DNA of 64,000 nucleotides from Garcia nutans (GCA_947685225.1 CANTUV010000003.1:7200001-7264000); one strand, 5' to 3'. Positions 38,558 through 51,463 are shown, counted from the first letter of the stretch. Program-made: numbers and translations. Notes: generated by a model from the sequence alone, not told the origin.

Positions 38558-39535
38558 TGTGGACCCTTAATTTTGGCATAATATGAATTCAGTTCTAATT
38601 AAAAGGCTGAATCAAGTTTGGTTTCAATAAAATGCCCTAATTAAATTTAGTATGATATAATATGTTTGAATTAGGTCTGGTCCAGTCAAAGTTGAGCCAA
38701 TTTATTTATACAGACCGACTTGGTTGGGTTAGGCTAGGCCAAATTTGATATGAGACTAGATCATATCGAGTTGGTTAGGCCAATTCGACACAAGCCCTTG
38801 ATTCAGTCCAAATTCATTCTTAATTGTGTTAAAACTTGAATATACTCGGATAAATAAAGATTAATAGTAAAGGGGTCGCCCTAAATCCTAACTTATAAAT
38901 ACAGGGCAGTGAGACAGTGAAAAGGCGTCAGCAATTTAGGAGCCACCTTTAAGAGTTTAAAACCATGAGTTAGCAGCCACAATTAAGAACTTAAAAAGCA
39001 ATATTTAGAGAGAAAAGAAAACAAAGAAATAGTAGCCAAAACTCATGAACTCAGTAGGTAATCTTCATATTATCTCACTCAACCAAAAGCGGTTGATTCG
39101 AGCAAACTACAACACCATCAATGTTCAGCTTCTGTGAAGATATTGGGGTGTTTGGAGTAAGGTTTGGATCAAGGAAATTATTTTAGTGGATTCGATGACA
39201 TAGGTATGTTATAAATCCATTTAATTCAATTGAATACCACCATTATTGAATCTTATAATTCCACTGTATTTTTATTTGTTATTTTGATTTAGCATAAAGT
39301 GCAACATAAGAACTACATTTTTACTCTAAACCTTAATTATGCATTCAAAGTCCTAATTGCACCTTAAAACCTAATATTGCATGTTTTAATCTTAGTTTGC
39401 ATCTTAAATCCTAATCTTGCATGCTTTAATCTTAGCGTGCATATTAAGCCCTAATTTTGCACGTGGTAACTCTAGTTTTAGGACTAAACCCTAATTTGCA
39501 TGTTTAAACCCTAGTTTTATATTTAAAACCTAGTT
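38558..39535 (+). repeat. Tat/Ogre-like LTR, copy A
   Basis: Begins TGTGGACCCTTAATTTT, as does the sequence at 63762. Has a TATAAATA box near 38894, a CAGCCAC-rich transcript-start region, then a TTCTGTGAAGATATTGG...GGATCAAGGAAATTATTTT block shared with copy B. It ends in CCTAATTxTGCA repeats related to the telomere-like motif. No internal coding region follows; a minus-strand RT remnant abuts it. Confidence 0.6.
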
Positions 39536-40812
39536 TTATTTCAAAAACCTTTTATGATAAAGCAGTAATGGCCTTAACTGCATCTGAGCCATAAGTGCAC
39601 CATCATCACATACCTCGAATCTAACATGCAACACTCTCAACTCAACAAGCAACGAGAGTGAATAGACAGTCAACCCTGCCATGGACTTTTGACTCAAGGC
39701 ATCTGCAATAACATTTGCCTTACCAGAATGGTAGTTAATCAAGTAATCATAATCCTTTATCAGTTTCAATCACCATCTCTGCCAAAGATTCAGCTCTTTC
39801 TGGACGCCCAGATACTTTGAACTCTTGCTATCAGTATAGATGAAGCATTTCTCTCCCCATACAAATAATGTTGCCAAATCTTCAGTGAAGAAACTATGGA
39901 TGCCAGCTCCAAATCATGAGTTGGATAGTTTAACTTATGAGGCTTCAACTGTTTGGATGCATATGCAATGATTCTATCGTCCTGCATCAGAACACAACCC
40001 AAACCATTATGTGAAACATCACTGTATGTCACATATGATTTATCTTCCACAAGTAGGGTAAGGACAAGAGCCTAAGTCAACATGTCTTTTAACTGCTCAA
40101 AGCTCTCCCGATATCGATCTGTCCGCATAAATTTCACACCTTTCCAAAGTAATTTGGTGAGTGGTGTAGCTATCATGGAAAATTCCCTCACAAATTGACG
40201 GTAATAACTTACCAATCTAGAAAACTTCTGACTTTTGTAACATTCTTTGGTGGACTCTAATTCAAAATTGCTTCTACTTTACTCGGATCAACTTTAATGC
40301 TCCCAGTTGAAACCTCATGTCTGAGGAAAGTCACTTGATCCAACCAGAACTCACATTTAGACAACTTAGCATACAACTATTTCTCTCTCAATTTCTGTAG
40401 CACAGTTCGCAGATGCCTATTATGATTTTCCTTACTATGTGAATAAACCAAAATATCATCAATGAATACCATAACAAACAGATCTAAGTAAGGTCAAAAG
40501 ATTCAATGCATCAAGTCCATAAAGGTTGTTGGTGCGTTCGTCAGCCCAAAAGACATTATTAGAAACTCATAGTGCCCGTATCTCTTGCAAAAAGTAGTTT
40601 TGGGTACATATGCATCTCTAACTCCCAACCCCTCTTTAACTGATCAAATGCATCAATACTAGGTAACATGTACTTTTTTTATGGTCACCTTATTGAACTA
40701 CTAGTAATCAATACACAATCTCAAGGTGCCATCATTCTTAACAAATAACACTGGTACTCCCCACAGTGAAACACTAGGGCAGATGAACCCTTTATCAAAC
40801 AACTCTTGCAAT
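39536..40812 (-). pseudogene. Ty3 RT / RNase H remnant
   Basis: Minus-strand reading: FVMVFIDDILVYS (40437-40478, catalytic FIDDIL intact), HEVSTGSIKVDPSKVEA, YYRQFVREFSMIATPLTKLL, then RNase H (39790-40050: YVTYSDVSHNGLGCVLMQDD, ASKQLKPHKLNYPTHDLELA) and DYDYLINYHSGKANVIADAL (39536-39769). Gene fragments are separated by stops and frameshifts. Both ends are cut by LTR-like sequence (copies A and B), so the fragment is orphaned from gag and integrase. Confidence 0.85.
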
Positions 40813-42350
40813 TGGGGTCCCCAATTCGCCATCAATCTGGGCTCATGACAAATTGGGCATCCCAATTCGCTATTGGTCTTAAAATCGAGCTTTTAATTTT
40901 GGTTTTTAGTGTATTAAGTTTCTTAAACAAGTTTAAATTCTATTTGGATTCGGAGAAACATAAAGGGGTTGGATTGGACGAAGGATACTAAGCCGAGATT
41001 AAACCTAATGCTGCCTATAAATAGAGAATTAAAAAACACAGCAAGAGGCAGCCACAAGAATTAACAAAGCAGCCACCACGATTAACAAAAAGAAGCCACA
41101 GTTAACTGAATTAAGAGAAGAGTGAGCAATTAAACAGAGAGCAAAATTAAACAAAACAAAGAGAGGCGATAGCTAATTTTCGAATTATCCCACTCACCCA
41201 AAGGTTATTTGATTTGAGCAAACGCTAAACCAAAGGCAGTAGCTTTTGTGAAGACACTGGAACAATTGGGAACAAAGCTTGGATCGAGGAAATTATTTTT
41301 GTTAGGGCTAACAAATGCATGTTTAGTTTTCTAAAATTAATTTACTTAAAAAATATCCAGTAGCTTGTTCATCTTTTAAAGCGTCATTAAACAGTTTGAA
41401 ATAGCATATGAAGTTATTTCATCCAGTAGGTTGTTAAACAATATTGAGGATTATTTGCTTTGAATTTCCAGCAGCTTAGAATTTGATTTCATACAGTGGA
41501 TTTAAATCTCCAATCTAGTTTGATCCGAATCTAAAATCCAACCTATTTCATATAAATCCCAATCTTTTGGATTTGCTCTAAGTTACATGTCCAGAACATT
41601 AAAAATCCTAATTTGATCACCAGAACTCTAATTATCACCCAAAACCCTAATTTGTATGCTTAAAGACCCAAAACCCTAATTATCACCCAAAACCCTAATT
41701 TGCATGCTTAAGGACCTAAAATCCCAATTTGATCACTCAAAACCCCAATTGCATGTATTAACCTCTAAAAACCCTAATTTCATACGTAAAATCATAATTT
41801 TATACGGTTAATGCTTAATTTAAGATTAAACTCTAGATTTCATTATTTAATCTATTATTATATATTTATGATGGATGATTTATTTTTATTTGGTTTATAA
41901 TGAATGATTTGCTTTTATTTTGCTTATGGTGGATGATCTAATGGTTTAATTATATTTAATTGTTTGGATTTAGAGGTTGATATAAAAGGTATGTTTCCAC
42001 TAAATGGTGTGTGCCTTATTATGTTTTGTAACCTAAGTTATTTTATGGATTTTGGATTAATGTAAGAGACATATTTTCACCATGATGGGTGTCTTATTTA
42101 ATTTAATTTTGGATATGAGATGTTGTAAGGGTATATTTTTATCTTGTAATGGATGTCCATTTTATATGTTTGTTCGATTTATAATATAGTATTCTTTATT
42201 TTGATAATTGTATGCAGTATAGATAATATTATAATGCTTAAGAATTCAATAAAGTTAGACCTGAAAAAGAGACCGGTTTTAATGAACCGGACGTTATAGG
42301 GGTGTTGGATCATTTCTCACCTTCCCCATGCGTACTCAACATTTTAAACC
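40813..42350 (+). repeat. Tat/Ogre-like LTR plus leader, copy B
   Basis: TATAAATA box at 41015-41022, GCAGCCAC-rich start region, then AAAACCCTAATTTGCATGCTTA-type repeats (41636-41780). The end (GAGACCGGTTTTAATGAACCG and ATAGGGGTGTTGGATCATTTCTCACCTTCCCCATGCGTACTCAAC, 42269-42340) resembles the conserved region just inside Tat-lineage elements (CTTCCCCxTGCGTA). The 3' part is repeated directly at 44815-45210 and in inverted form at 42955-43020. Confidence 0.65.
41636..41780 (+). repeat. Telomere-like AACCCTAA motifs in LTR copy B
   Basis: About seven irregularly spaced AAAACCCTAATT units with TTTGCATGCTTA spacers. The unit CCCTAA resembles the plant telomere repeat CCCTAAA but spacing is irregular, so it is an LTR-internal repeat and not a telomere relic. 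Confidence 0.75.
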
Positions 42351-42599
42351 CTTTTTTAAAAAGTTTTGTATCTAAAGATCATCTTGAAATTTTTTTAAAA
42401 AAAATCATTTTGACCTTTTGTGCTTAAAGGAATAAAATTATTTTGAGTTTTTAATATAATTAGGTCATATTAGAAAAAGAACAAACCAAATAGTCTATGG
42501 TTCAAATTGAGATATATCGATCATAGTCAAACAACAAACATTTGGATAAAAATCTAAGGAAAGTAACTAGGCCAGTTACATGAGGTTTAGTCTTTGGGT

Positions 42600-44810
42600 T
42601 GAAAAGTTTAGGCTCTCACAACAAGTATATACCAGAAGATACGAGGCCATGAATGGTCAGCAATGCTCGATTTTCATACCTTGGGTGAAAGTATGGTATC
42701 TCTTACATAACATAACACGGATTACATAGGCATATTAGCTCACACACATAATGCAATCTAAACGGTGCAATGGATAATATCATAATAGGAAAGAATAAAA
42801 TAATATAAAGACCAACTTAATCAACTTCTTTTATCCCCAGTGGAGTTGCCACTGTGAGCGTGGATTTTCGCCCCCACTCTCATGTGAAATGGTTCTTATG
42901 ACTTCGGCACTGTTAAACTCAAGGCCTTAGAGAGCACGGGCCTAAATCTAAAAAAGGTGAGAATGACCAAGCGCTCCAATAGTGCTCGATTTATTAGAAC
43001 CGACCTCATTTTCAAGTTTAAATATTATTAAATTTTTTAACTTATTGAAATATCATCCATACTATATTTCAATTAAAATAAATAAATATTTATTGTATTA
43101 AAATCAAAAGAAGGTTCAAACAATCAAATAAAAATGAGCACCCATATAAGATGGAAACATGCCATTTACAATAATTATCCAATGTCCAAAACTATAAAAA
43201 ATATGATACCCATCATTTGGTGGAAACATTCTTTATATTAATCCCAAAGCTTAAAATAAATTAAATTACATCTGAACTTAATAAATGAGATATCCATGAA
43301 GTGAAAAACATATCCCTTACATCCTTAAAGTTTAAATAATTAACCAAATAAAATTAAATAATTCAAACATTCACCATAAGCAAGAATAGAACAAATCATC
43401 CATAATAAATAAAACATTAATAAATCATTCATCATAAACATAAAATAATCAAATTTGGGTTTTAATCTTCAATAAAGCGTCAAATATACAAAATTAGGGT
43501 TATACATATTAAATTAGGGTTTTGATTTTAAAAACATGCAAGTAGGGTTTGGATGGACTAATTATGGTTTTAGGTTTTTTTAAAAATGTAAATTAGGGTT
43601 TTATAATTTTAGAAAACAAGATTGGGGTTTTTAGGGTAAAGTTAGGGTTTTATAATTTTAGGGTAAAGTTAGGATTTTATAATTTTAGAAAACAATATTA
43701 TGGTTTTATAATTTTGTAAAACAAGATTAGCGCTTTTATAATTTTAGAAAACAATATTAGGGTTTTTATAATTTTAGAAAATAATATTTGGGTTTTTAGG
43801 GTAATATTAGGGTTTTGATGAAACTAATAATTTTAATACGACTAGTGGTTTGGCTATTGAGTGTTCTAATGAATTATTCTACAAAATAATAATGGTTTAG
43901 AGGATTGACATAAATTGTAACCTAAGATCAATTTACTGCTCGATGGTGTTTGAAAACTAATTGCTAAATGCTACTGTGATTTTAAAAACAATGTTAATAG
44001 ATAATGTTCTAGACTTATCTAAACAATGTTAATTGCTACTGTGATTTTAAAAAGAATGTTAATAAATGAAACAACCACTGTAAATTTAAAGCATGTTAAA
44101 TAAAGAATTTAAACCTCCGTTTGTTCGCTCCACAAATATTTTATGTTGATCCAAGCTTTCTGCTTTCACCAATGTCGAGTCTTGGTTGAGTGAGATGAAG
44201 ACAGTAGCTACTGCCTTTCTATTGTATGTTTTTTTGTATGTTTGTAGTATTCTATGTGTATTGCTTTTTGGCTAATTGTTGTTGCTCTTCTTTTGATAAT
44301 TCTCACTGCCCCTGTTTAATTGTTTAAGCTCCTTATTTATAGAAATCAATTAGGCTAAAATCAGTAAAGACTAAACTTAATCCGGATTTTCAAATTAAGC
44401 GCGGCTCGAATTAAGTCCAAAATAGAAACCATATCGAATTAAAATTAATTTATTTCGTCATGAAACCCATCCATATCGAATTAAACCTCATTTAATTCGA
44501 AATGGACCAACCATATCGAACTGGATTGCATCCAATTCAATATAAATGATGTCCATATCAAATTGGGTAGGCCTAATTCGACACTGCATGACCCATATCC
44601 AATTAAGCTGAATCAAACCCATTCGAACTTCGGATTGGACCATTTAAGGATTTTAAAGGTTGAACCGACTTATTTTAGGCCTTATAAAACTAGTCCAATC
44701 TAATTAAAAGTTGTAAACTAGGTTTAAGCTATTAAGAATGGACTGAACTTCACTCGACCTCTATTAATTTAGATCAAACTAGCTTTAGGGTCAAAGTTAT
44801 GGGTCAATAA
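42600..44810 (-). repeat. Tat/Ogre-like LTR plus leader, copy C (inverted)
   Basis: The reverse complement of copy B by motif order: leader text with GGAGTTGCCAC near 42840, GAGAATGACCAAGCG, AACCGACCTCATTTTC at 43000-43020, AT-rich body, TTAGGGTTTTATAATTTTAG repeats (43495-43810) and a minus-strand TATAAATA near 44334-44341. With copy B it forms a long inverted arrangement centred near 42650. Confidence 0.6.
43495..43810 (-). repeat. Telomere-like TTAGGGTTTT motifs in LTR copy C
   Basis: Repeated ATTAGGGTTTTTATAATTTTAGAAAACAA units with substitutions (e.g. GGGTTTxTATAATTTTAG). Opposite-strand counterpart of the motif in copy B but with a different spacer, so expanded independently. Confidence 0.75.
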
Positions 44811-44814
44811 CTAT

Positions 44815-45210
44815 GTGGGTATCTTATTTATTTAATTTATTTAGTTTGTGTAATTTAATTAGTTCATAGACATTAAAACAATTGTAAGGGACACGTTTCA
44901 ACCTTTTTGGTGAGTGTCCTATTTTAATTTATTTATATAGACATTATGACATTGTAAGGGCATGCTTTTATTTTTGTATGGGTGCCATTTGGTTTGATTA
45001 TTTTATTTATAACATGAAGAATGTTTATTTATTTTGATTGTATGTAATATGAATAATATCGTAATGAATAAGAATTTAAATAATATTAAGACTTAAAAAA
45101 GGAGATCGGTTCCAATGAACCAGACACTATAGTGGTGTTGGGTCATTCTCACCTTCCTCATACGTACCCAACTTTTTGAACCTAGTAGGAGTTTGAAATT
45201 TTTTAGGGAT
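44815..45210 (+). repeat. LTR 3' end and leader, copy D
   Basis: Direct repeat of 41990-42350: TTATTTATTTAATTTA, TTGTAAGGGxCACG, GGAGATCGGTTCCAATGAACC and ATAGTGGTGTTGGGTCATTCTCACCTTCCTCATACGTACCCAAC. Lacks the upstream half of the LTR. Confidence 0.7.
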
Positions 45211-45593
45211 CAAGTCATCCACCCCTTTCTATTTTCTTAGCTTGTCAGGGTGGAAACTCCTATTTTTCAAATTTATGCCCGTATTCTCCAAGGCCCAGAG
45301 CCTAACAGTGCCAAAGTCGCAAGAATCATTTCACCGAAAATGGGGACAAAAATATCCGCTCACACATTTCAATCCCTAGACAGCTTGCTACCTTAAATAG
45401 GCATACGCTTAGTGCTGATCCATGGGTATTGCCATCCCATGTGCTAAAATAGTAATATAAAAAGCATGGTTATATCCATTCTCAACTAGAAGGTCCTTTT
45501 TTGAAAAAGCGATGGCAAATGATTTAATCATAGATGCAATCAAGGTTTCCGGGGTAATCTCAACTAGCTTCTAAATTTGGCTTAGAGGTAATC
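45211..45593. other. Tat-like leader / untranslated sequence
   Basis: No gene. 45230-45360 contains the GGTGGAAACTCC, GCCCAGAGCCTAACAGTGCCAAAGTCG and TGGGGACAAAAATATCCGC block that is inverted relative to 42850-42950. Confidence 0.5.
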
Positions 45594-47377
45594 TCAACTA
45601 GCTTTTGAATTTGGCTCAAAGCCTTGCAAAGAGCTTAGTGATAGGGATGCTGGATTAGAGAAGGCTTCAAAAGGAAAGACTAGCTTGAGTTGCTTCAATA
45701 TAGGATCTTCTTCTGGCTCAGGAGCAAGCTTTGTCTGTGGTGGTATGACCATTTTTAGGGGTGGTAGTAATGGTGACAAGTTTAAAGGTGGCTATGTGAT
45801 TCTTCCACTTCTAGTCATTGTATTGACTTTACTTATAAAGTCATTCAAATCCAGCACACAATAATAATCACAAATTAATAATGTGGAATGCATTTGATTA
45901 TCAACCAATGAGGTGATGGTATTGATGCTTTGATGTGCTGGCAGTGGGTTAGTGGAGATGTTAGGCTGCTTTAGTAGTAAGATGGATCCATTTTCAATGA
46001 GATCTTAGATCCAATGTTTGAGGTTTCTGCACACGTCTATTTTATGGCCAATACTCTAATGGTACTCACAATACTTATTAATGTTCCACTTCTTGGGAAG
46101 GGGATTTGGAGCATGCTTAGGATCAAGAGGTTGAATCAAATGAGCTTTCAAGGCCTTCTTGTAAACCAGGCCAAGGGGCATTCCTAAGTCAGTAAAAGCT
46201 CATTGTAGTTAGGCTCTCTCCAGATGGAGTTGTGGTTGGGGGGTAACATTGGCCAGCTCCCCTATTTTCTGGTTGGTAGGCTAAGGGTTAGTAAAGTTTA
46301 GGCTTTTTCTAAACCTTGAGGAAAAGGCTGTCTCATCCTTTATTTGGCCAGTATGCACTAGATCCTCAATCTTAGTTGTGGAAGCAATAAGAGCTTTGAA
46401 AGTTGGCAAATATTGGGTTTGCATGTGGGTCTGGCATATTGGTAGCAGGTTCTTAATAATAATATCAATCTGTTCCTTCTCTAAAAGGCGATTGACCATC
46501 TGGGCTACTTTTCCTCTCCACCTCGTAAGGAACTAGGAGAAAGATTCCTTTTAGTTTTACTTAGTGGTCTCTAGATCCCTCTTTGTGATATCCACCTCAA
46601 TGTTATAATGATACTATTTGGTAAAAGCATTATAGACATCCTCCATGTCCGATATTTCCTTTCGTCAAGATCCATGAACCATCTAATAGCTGCACCTGTG
46701 AGCGACCTCTGGAAAAGCTGAGCAAGGAGCTCATCATTGAGTCCCATAGGTTTGAGGGCTCCCATATACATTTTGAGATAAGTCTTAGGGCAAGTGGTGC
46801 CATCAAACTTATCCATCTTAGTTATTTTACATTTAGGTGGCAAGTGAGCCTCAGGGTATAGGGTTAAAGACTCAAGATCAAAGGCTTCATCTCGTGCTTA
46901 AAATTCTCAATCCGCTTATCCATTGCTTCTAACTTCTCTAGGAGAATGCACTCACAGGGTGCTCCCCCTTTTGAAAAGGATTTGCAGGGGGACTATATGA
47001 AGGACCTTTCGGTATCTCAATTGCAGCCCCTTGTTGTGTGAGGTCGACCATGGGTGGGGTTGGTTAGAAGATAAAGCAATATCGGGCTGCTTCCCATGCA
47101 ACATGTTTTGCACCTCAATCATGATTGAGGTGCGTTGTGCACTCAATGAATCAATTAGTGTCTTGTTGAAATTAGTTTGTTGGATAACCAACCTGTTCTT
47201 AAAACTCTCCTCTTGCTTCTTGAGGATGGCTTCGACAAAAGTTTGCATTTCACGAGATTCGATGGCTTGAGCCATGGATACCTTAGGTGATGAGAAAAAA
47301 AGAAAGGTGAGGTCAGTGCTTTGAGTGGGGATTTGCATTTTATGATGCCTTATGTTTGGGACCAAGGTCACATGCAT
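45594..47377 (-). pseudogene. Tat/Ogre-lineage gag remnant
   Basis: From right to left: MAQAIESREMQTFVEAILKK with a coiled Q-rich stretch (46952-47377), then KITKMDKFDGTTCPKTYLKMY, ALKPMGLNDELLAQLF and LTGAAIRWFMDLDERKYRTW (46571-46843), the signature of Tat/Athila-type gag (KFDGTxxPxxHLxxY, SLTGAAxxWY). 46281-46499 continues with LLEKEQIDIIIKNLLP and IEDLVHTGQI. 45594-45779 is a proline-rich tail. Stops and frame changes separate the pieces. No protease or RT was found to its left. Confidence 0.82.
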
Positions 47378-49084
47378 GCTGATCTGATCAAGTGATAATG
47401 GTGTGTTGAGATAACTAGGGATTTTGAGTGCTCCACAAATGTATATTTTTTATGCTTTTCTCAAAAATTCTTGTTGATGTTTCTAAATTTTATCAAAAAG
47501 GGACCATTAATTGCTTTCAAAATTAGGGCTTATATTTTGATGAGGGAAAAAAGGGATAAGGTTATTGTTTCCTTTTATGGAAACGGTGAGGCCTGCAGGG
47601 CCTTCCCATATTGTTGGGTAACTGAGCTATTTATAGCTTTTGTGATTTCTCGGGATGAACAAACCAGTAGGGCTTAGTCTCAGATATGAATCGATGTGAT
47701 TTGGGATTTAGTTTAAGGCTGTAGCTTCATATTGAAGTGTTAGAGGAAAATTGTATGGATGTATGTGATGATGCATGAATGAAAAAACCTTTTTCATGAT
47801 GAGGTTATGAGATTAGGACACATACCACTTAATGGTAGGATCTATGGCCTCTATATGCAAAAACTGGTTCGGTCTAAAAGTCCCATCACCCTAGGACAAC
47901 GATATACCTACCTACATGACAGATAATGAATATGATGTAGGTCTAATAGTACGTGCATGTCCGTTACACCTCAAAATGATTGAGGATTCATCGTGGGTTG
48001 GGCGCATCCCCCAACATACCCAAGGAAGGTTGCCAAGTGGATATTACTTGCTACCCAGAGCTTTCTAAAAGGTAAGGTACCTTTATACATAAGAAAGAAG
48101 AATATCAATAAAAAGAAGGTTTTGGAAAAGAGCCTATTAAAATTTTATTTTGAAAATTTTAAAAAGTCTCCAATGGAGTTGCTAGCTGTAATGTATCCCC
48201 CATGTACCGAGCCCGGTTTGCAATAAGAGAGCTAGAGCATCACCCTCTTTTAGTCTAAGTCCCATATAATACCGCAACGTACAACCTCCACTCAGTTTGA
48301 TAAGTGCAAGTTTAAAACTATCTTTTATTTTGAAAAGATTTATTTTCTTTTGTTATTAAAAAGAAACTCTCCTTTTATTTTGAAAAGAGATTAGTGGCTT
48401 TTATTTTGAAAAACAACGATTGGAAAGTCCCCACCATAGTTTATTTTGTTTAGAAAAATTAAGAAAAATCCCATTTCATTAATTCATAAAAATGTGCCAT
48501 TTTGTACCCAAAAGACACTAGTTTGAAACCAACCATGATGAGTCCTGGGATAAATTTTCTAAACTAGTTATCATAAAAACTTTCTTTTGGATTGATTTTT
48601 TCCTTTCTTTTGATGATTTGAAAAACATGATCTCATGGATTATGTCATTATTAACTGTGCATGATCATAATCATGATGCAAAATGACAACCATAAATACA
48701 ATATAGAAAAATAGAATATTACAACTTCACCAAAATAATAATTTTAGGAAAGCTTCAACTGTAGCCCTTATGAGTCCTAGGTTGAACACAAATCCCGAAT
48801 TAATAAATAAACCCAAAAAAAAGAAAAAGACAGCAGGCATAATCATAGGGCGTCCATTGCAAAACTCACCAAATTTGCAAATGGAGCCTCAGATGATAAA
48901 GATTGAAAAGGGAGAAAACAATAATAATATTGAAACTAATAAATAAGGACAATAAGAAAGATAAAGTGGACCAGTTGGTTGTTTAGATGTGGACTCGCCA
49001 CTCGGAGTAATATTCTTAGTGTGCCTACTTATCCTTTTTGAATAGGAATCAGAGCCGTAAGTAATTCGTGTCTTTGATTACAAA
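47378..49084. other. Non-coding Tat-like leader region
   Basis: No gene. Modules such as CTCCAATGGAGTTGCTAGCTG with CCGAGCCCGG (48165-48220) and GTGGACTCGCCACTCGGA (48990-49010) resemble the conserved untranslated leader of Tat/Ogre elements. ORFs at 47471-47677 and 47993-48226 show no family resemblance. Confidence 0.5.
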
Positions 49085-49415
49085 GGGCTTTTAATTAATT
49101 AATTTCATAGTTGATAAAATTTCGAATTGAAAATGGAATAGGAAAGTACATATTACCTTGAGTAAGCACTTTTTCTTGATAAAGCGTTGAAGAGCCTTGT
49201 CGCTTTATAGCTCCACTTGTATGGAAACCAAAATGATCAATTAACAATAATGTAAAAAGTCCAATGATAATTATAAAAAATTCAGTATTTTAAATTAAAA
49301 TTGTTATGGATAAAATTTGGCAGAGTTTCTAGCTCCAAAATTTCGATCCTGAAAAAGAGGGCCAGACTCCTATTTATAAGAGTCCAAAATTAGGACCGAG
49401 CCATGCCTGGTGAAC
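49085..49415 (-). repeat. LTR-like fragment with minus-strand TATA
   Basis: A TATAAATA box on the minus strand at 49369-49378 and AT-rich flanks suggest an LTR of the Tat-like element to its left. Its right edge cuts into the LINE ORF2 start. No partner was found. Confidence 0.35.
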
Positions 49416-50720
49416 TTTTGATTTCTTTTTGGAGTCATTTAGACTTCTAATATTCCAACCACCAATCATCTACCCTTATCAGAGGGTTTCAACAACTTCA
49501 CTACCGTTCTCCCATACCCAATAACCCCAGCAACTTGACTCGTACTCTTCTTTAGCCTTTTTACAGGACTACTATGGCTAATCTTTATAGCTTTGCCTTT
49601 ACTTTTACTAACCACAGTCCAATCCTTAGGCACCTTTGGATTGTACCCATCCAACTTAGTATTAAGAGTGAGATGCCTTGAATCTTCTAACAATTTCTCT
49701 TACTACTGAACATCACAACTCATAATATTATTAGCATTAGAGCCCTCATCTTTATTAACAACTCTTCTCTCATCAACCCCTTTCTTCAACTACTACACCT
49801 TCTTCACCTTATTAACAGGATAATCTCTTTCCCCATGTCTATATCTCTTACACTTAGCATAAATAGATTGCATTCATTCATTCATAAACCACTTGCTGAG
49901 TGAACATATCCTCATTCTCATCTTCAAGAACAAAATGATTAGGAAAATCACCCATTAATTCCATCTATACTAATAAGCAAGCATATCTCACATCAATCTA
50001 CTACTTGTTCTCATATCTTTAAATCGAAAGTTCCCCAGGATTCTACAAATCTTACTTAACATCTTCGTCGACCAAAACTCCCATGGAAACTCAGGTAATT
50101 GAATCCAAATGTGCAATTTCTAAATTTTATCAAGTTCCATCTACATCTTGGGCCTCTATTTCAATAAAATAAGAGGCTTTCTATTAAAAGTATAAGGCCC
50201 TTTCATTCAACACTCTCCTCATCCCTTCCTCATCCTCAAATACAAATAGAAAGATGTTACTCCTAACCATATACACCATTTTCAGACCCCATTTCTTCCA
50301 TCAATTGCTGAGAACAGTGGACTATCCCCAAAGACACTCCCCATTAAGGTATTTTTTCTATTAGCAACAACTGGAGGAATATACCATAATTCACCCGGCA
50401 TCACATCCACATTCTCTTTATCCCCAGTACATCTTAAATCATTATTTTGACCAATTCCAGGATCAATTGATTATCCTCACTAGCCTTCGCTACATGATCA
50501 TCATCAATTAAAATTGGTTCCCCATCCTTAAACTATATTGCTCCAACATCTGACAATTCTTTTTTTAGTACATAATGAAGAACCTTCCTCTAACTCAACA
50601 TCAACACTATACTCACCTTTATCTTTACTCACCTCCACTTTCAAATCATTAGCCCTAGATCGCACTAAACCATTTAATTTTCTCATCCTCGTTCTCATGA
50701 TTGGACACAATATAGGTTAG
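49390..50720 (-). mobile_element. L1-type LINE remnant (ORF1 and the start of ORF2)
   Basis: From right to left: DUF4283-type N-terminal domain (SNIFLFVFEDEEGMRRVLNE near 50200-50270), WIQLPEFPWEFWSTKMLSKI (50040-50110), a CCHC knuckle worn to CKRYRHGERDYP (49815-49850), and a tail at 49466-49693. Just left, MIGGWNIRSLNDSKKK (around 49425-49473) matches the start of the LINE ORF2 endonuclease (MKxxxWNVRGLND). The rest of ORF2 is cut by LTR-like sequence. Several stops lie in ORF1. Confidence 0.78.
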
Positions 50721-50911
50721 CAATGTGTCAAGAGGAAATGAGATTAATGAGTACGAAATAGATACTAAATTAATATCAGCCTTATTAATTCATTAGAGCT
50801 TATTTACTCCATATTAAATTTTCATTTGCATATTATTTAGAATTTCAATAATTTTATTTTTCACATATATCCTAATTTGTTTTACTATCACTATTATTTA
50901 ATTTTGCTATA
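50721..50911. other. AT-rich gap
   Basis: No gene or repeat recognised; a short AT-rich stretch between the LINE and an LTR. Confidence 0.5.
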
Positions 50912-51463
50912 TGATAGCACCCCTAGTTACTCGACCTCGGTACCAAGCATTTTAAGTGGCCTACTTGCACGATATTTACCGCTAGTCCTACAACCCGAGC
51001 TCTTCTAATGGTATATAGCCATGGTACTTAGCTTGAGGAGCTACATTGCCTAGAAGCACACTGTGGCGAGTTACCCACCACAAAAGGACAATCTAGTGAC
51101 ACATTCGTGATTTATGCTGCCATGTCCCTAATCCACGCTGATAATCATCAAAGGTTATTCAACTATAAATAGGGGTGGACTTTTATATGTAAAGGATCTT
51201 CTTTCCCAATCACACAGTTCTCTTATTTATAGACAAATCGGACTCTAACTTAGGCATTGGAGTATACACATTAGAGACCGATCATTTCTTTATATTGCAT
51301 GTACCCAAATCCAAAATTGAAGGAACTCTATCGAGGTCCACATGTCATCATTTGGTGAAGTGAGCGTGGATTAGCTATTCCTTAAAGATGGATAGAACTT
51401 TGGATATCTTCATGGACATACAAGAAGAGACTTATACACCCCCAAATAGACAAAGGGTCTAAT
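50912..51463 (+). repeat. Ty3-type LTR fragment
   Basis: Starts TGATAGCACCCCTAGTTAC, has ACTATAAATAGG near 51162-51174 (TATA) and a transcript-end block (TAGACAAATCGGACTCTAACTTAGGCATTGGAG and CATGTACCCAAATCC) that recurs in altered form at 52860-52960. No TSD or partner was resolved. Confidence 0.5.
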
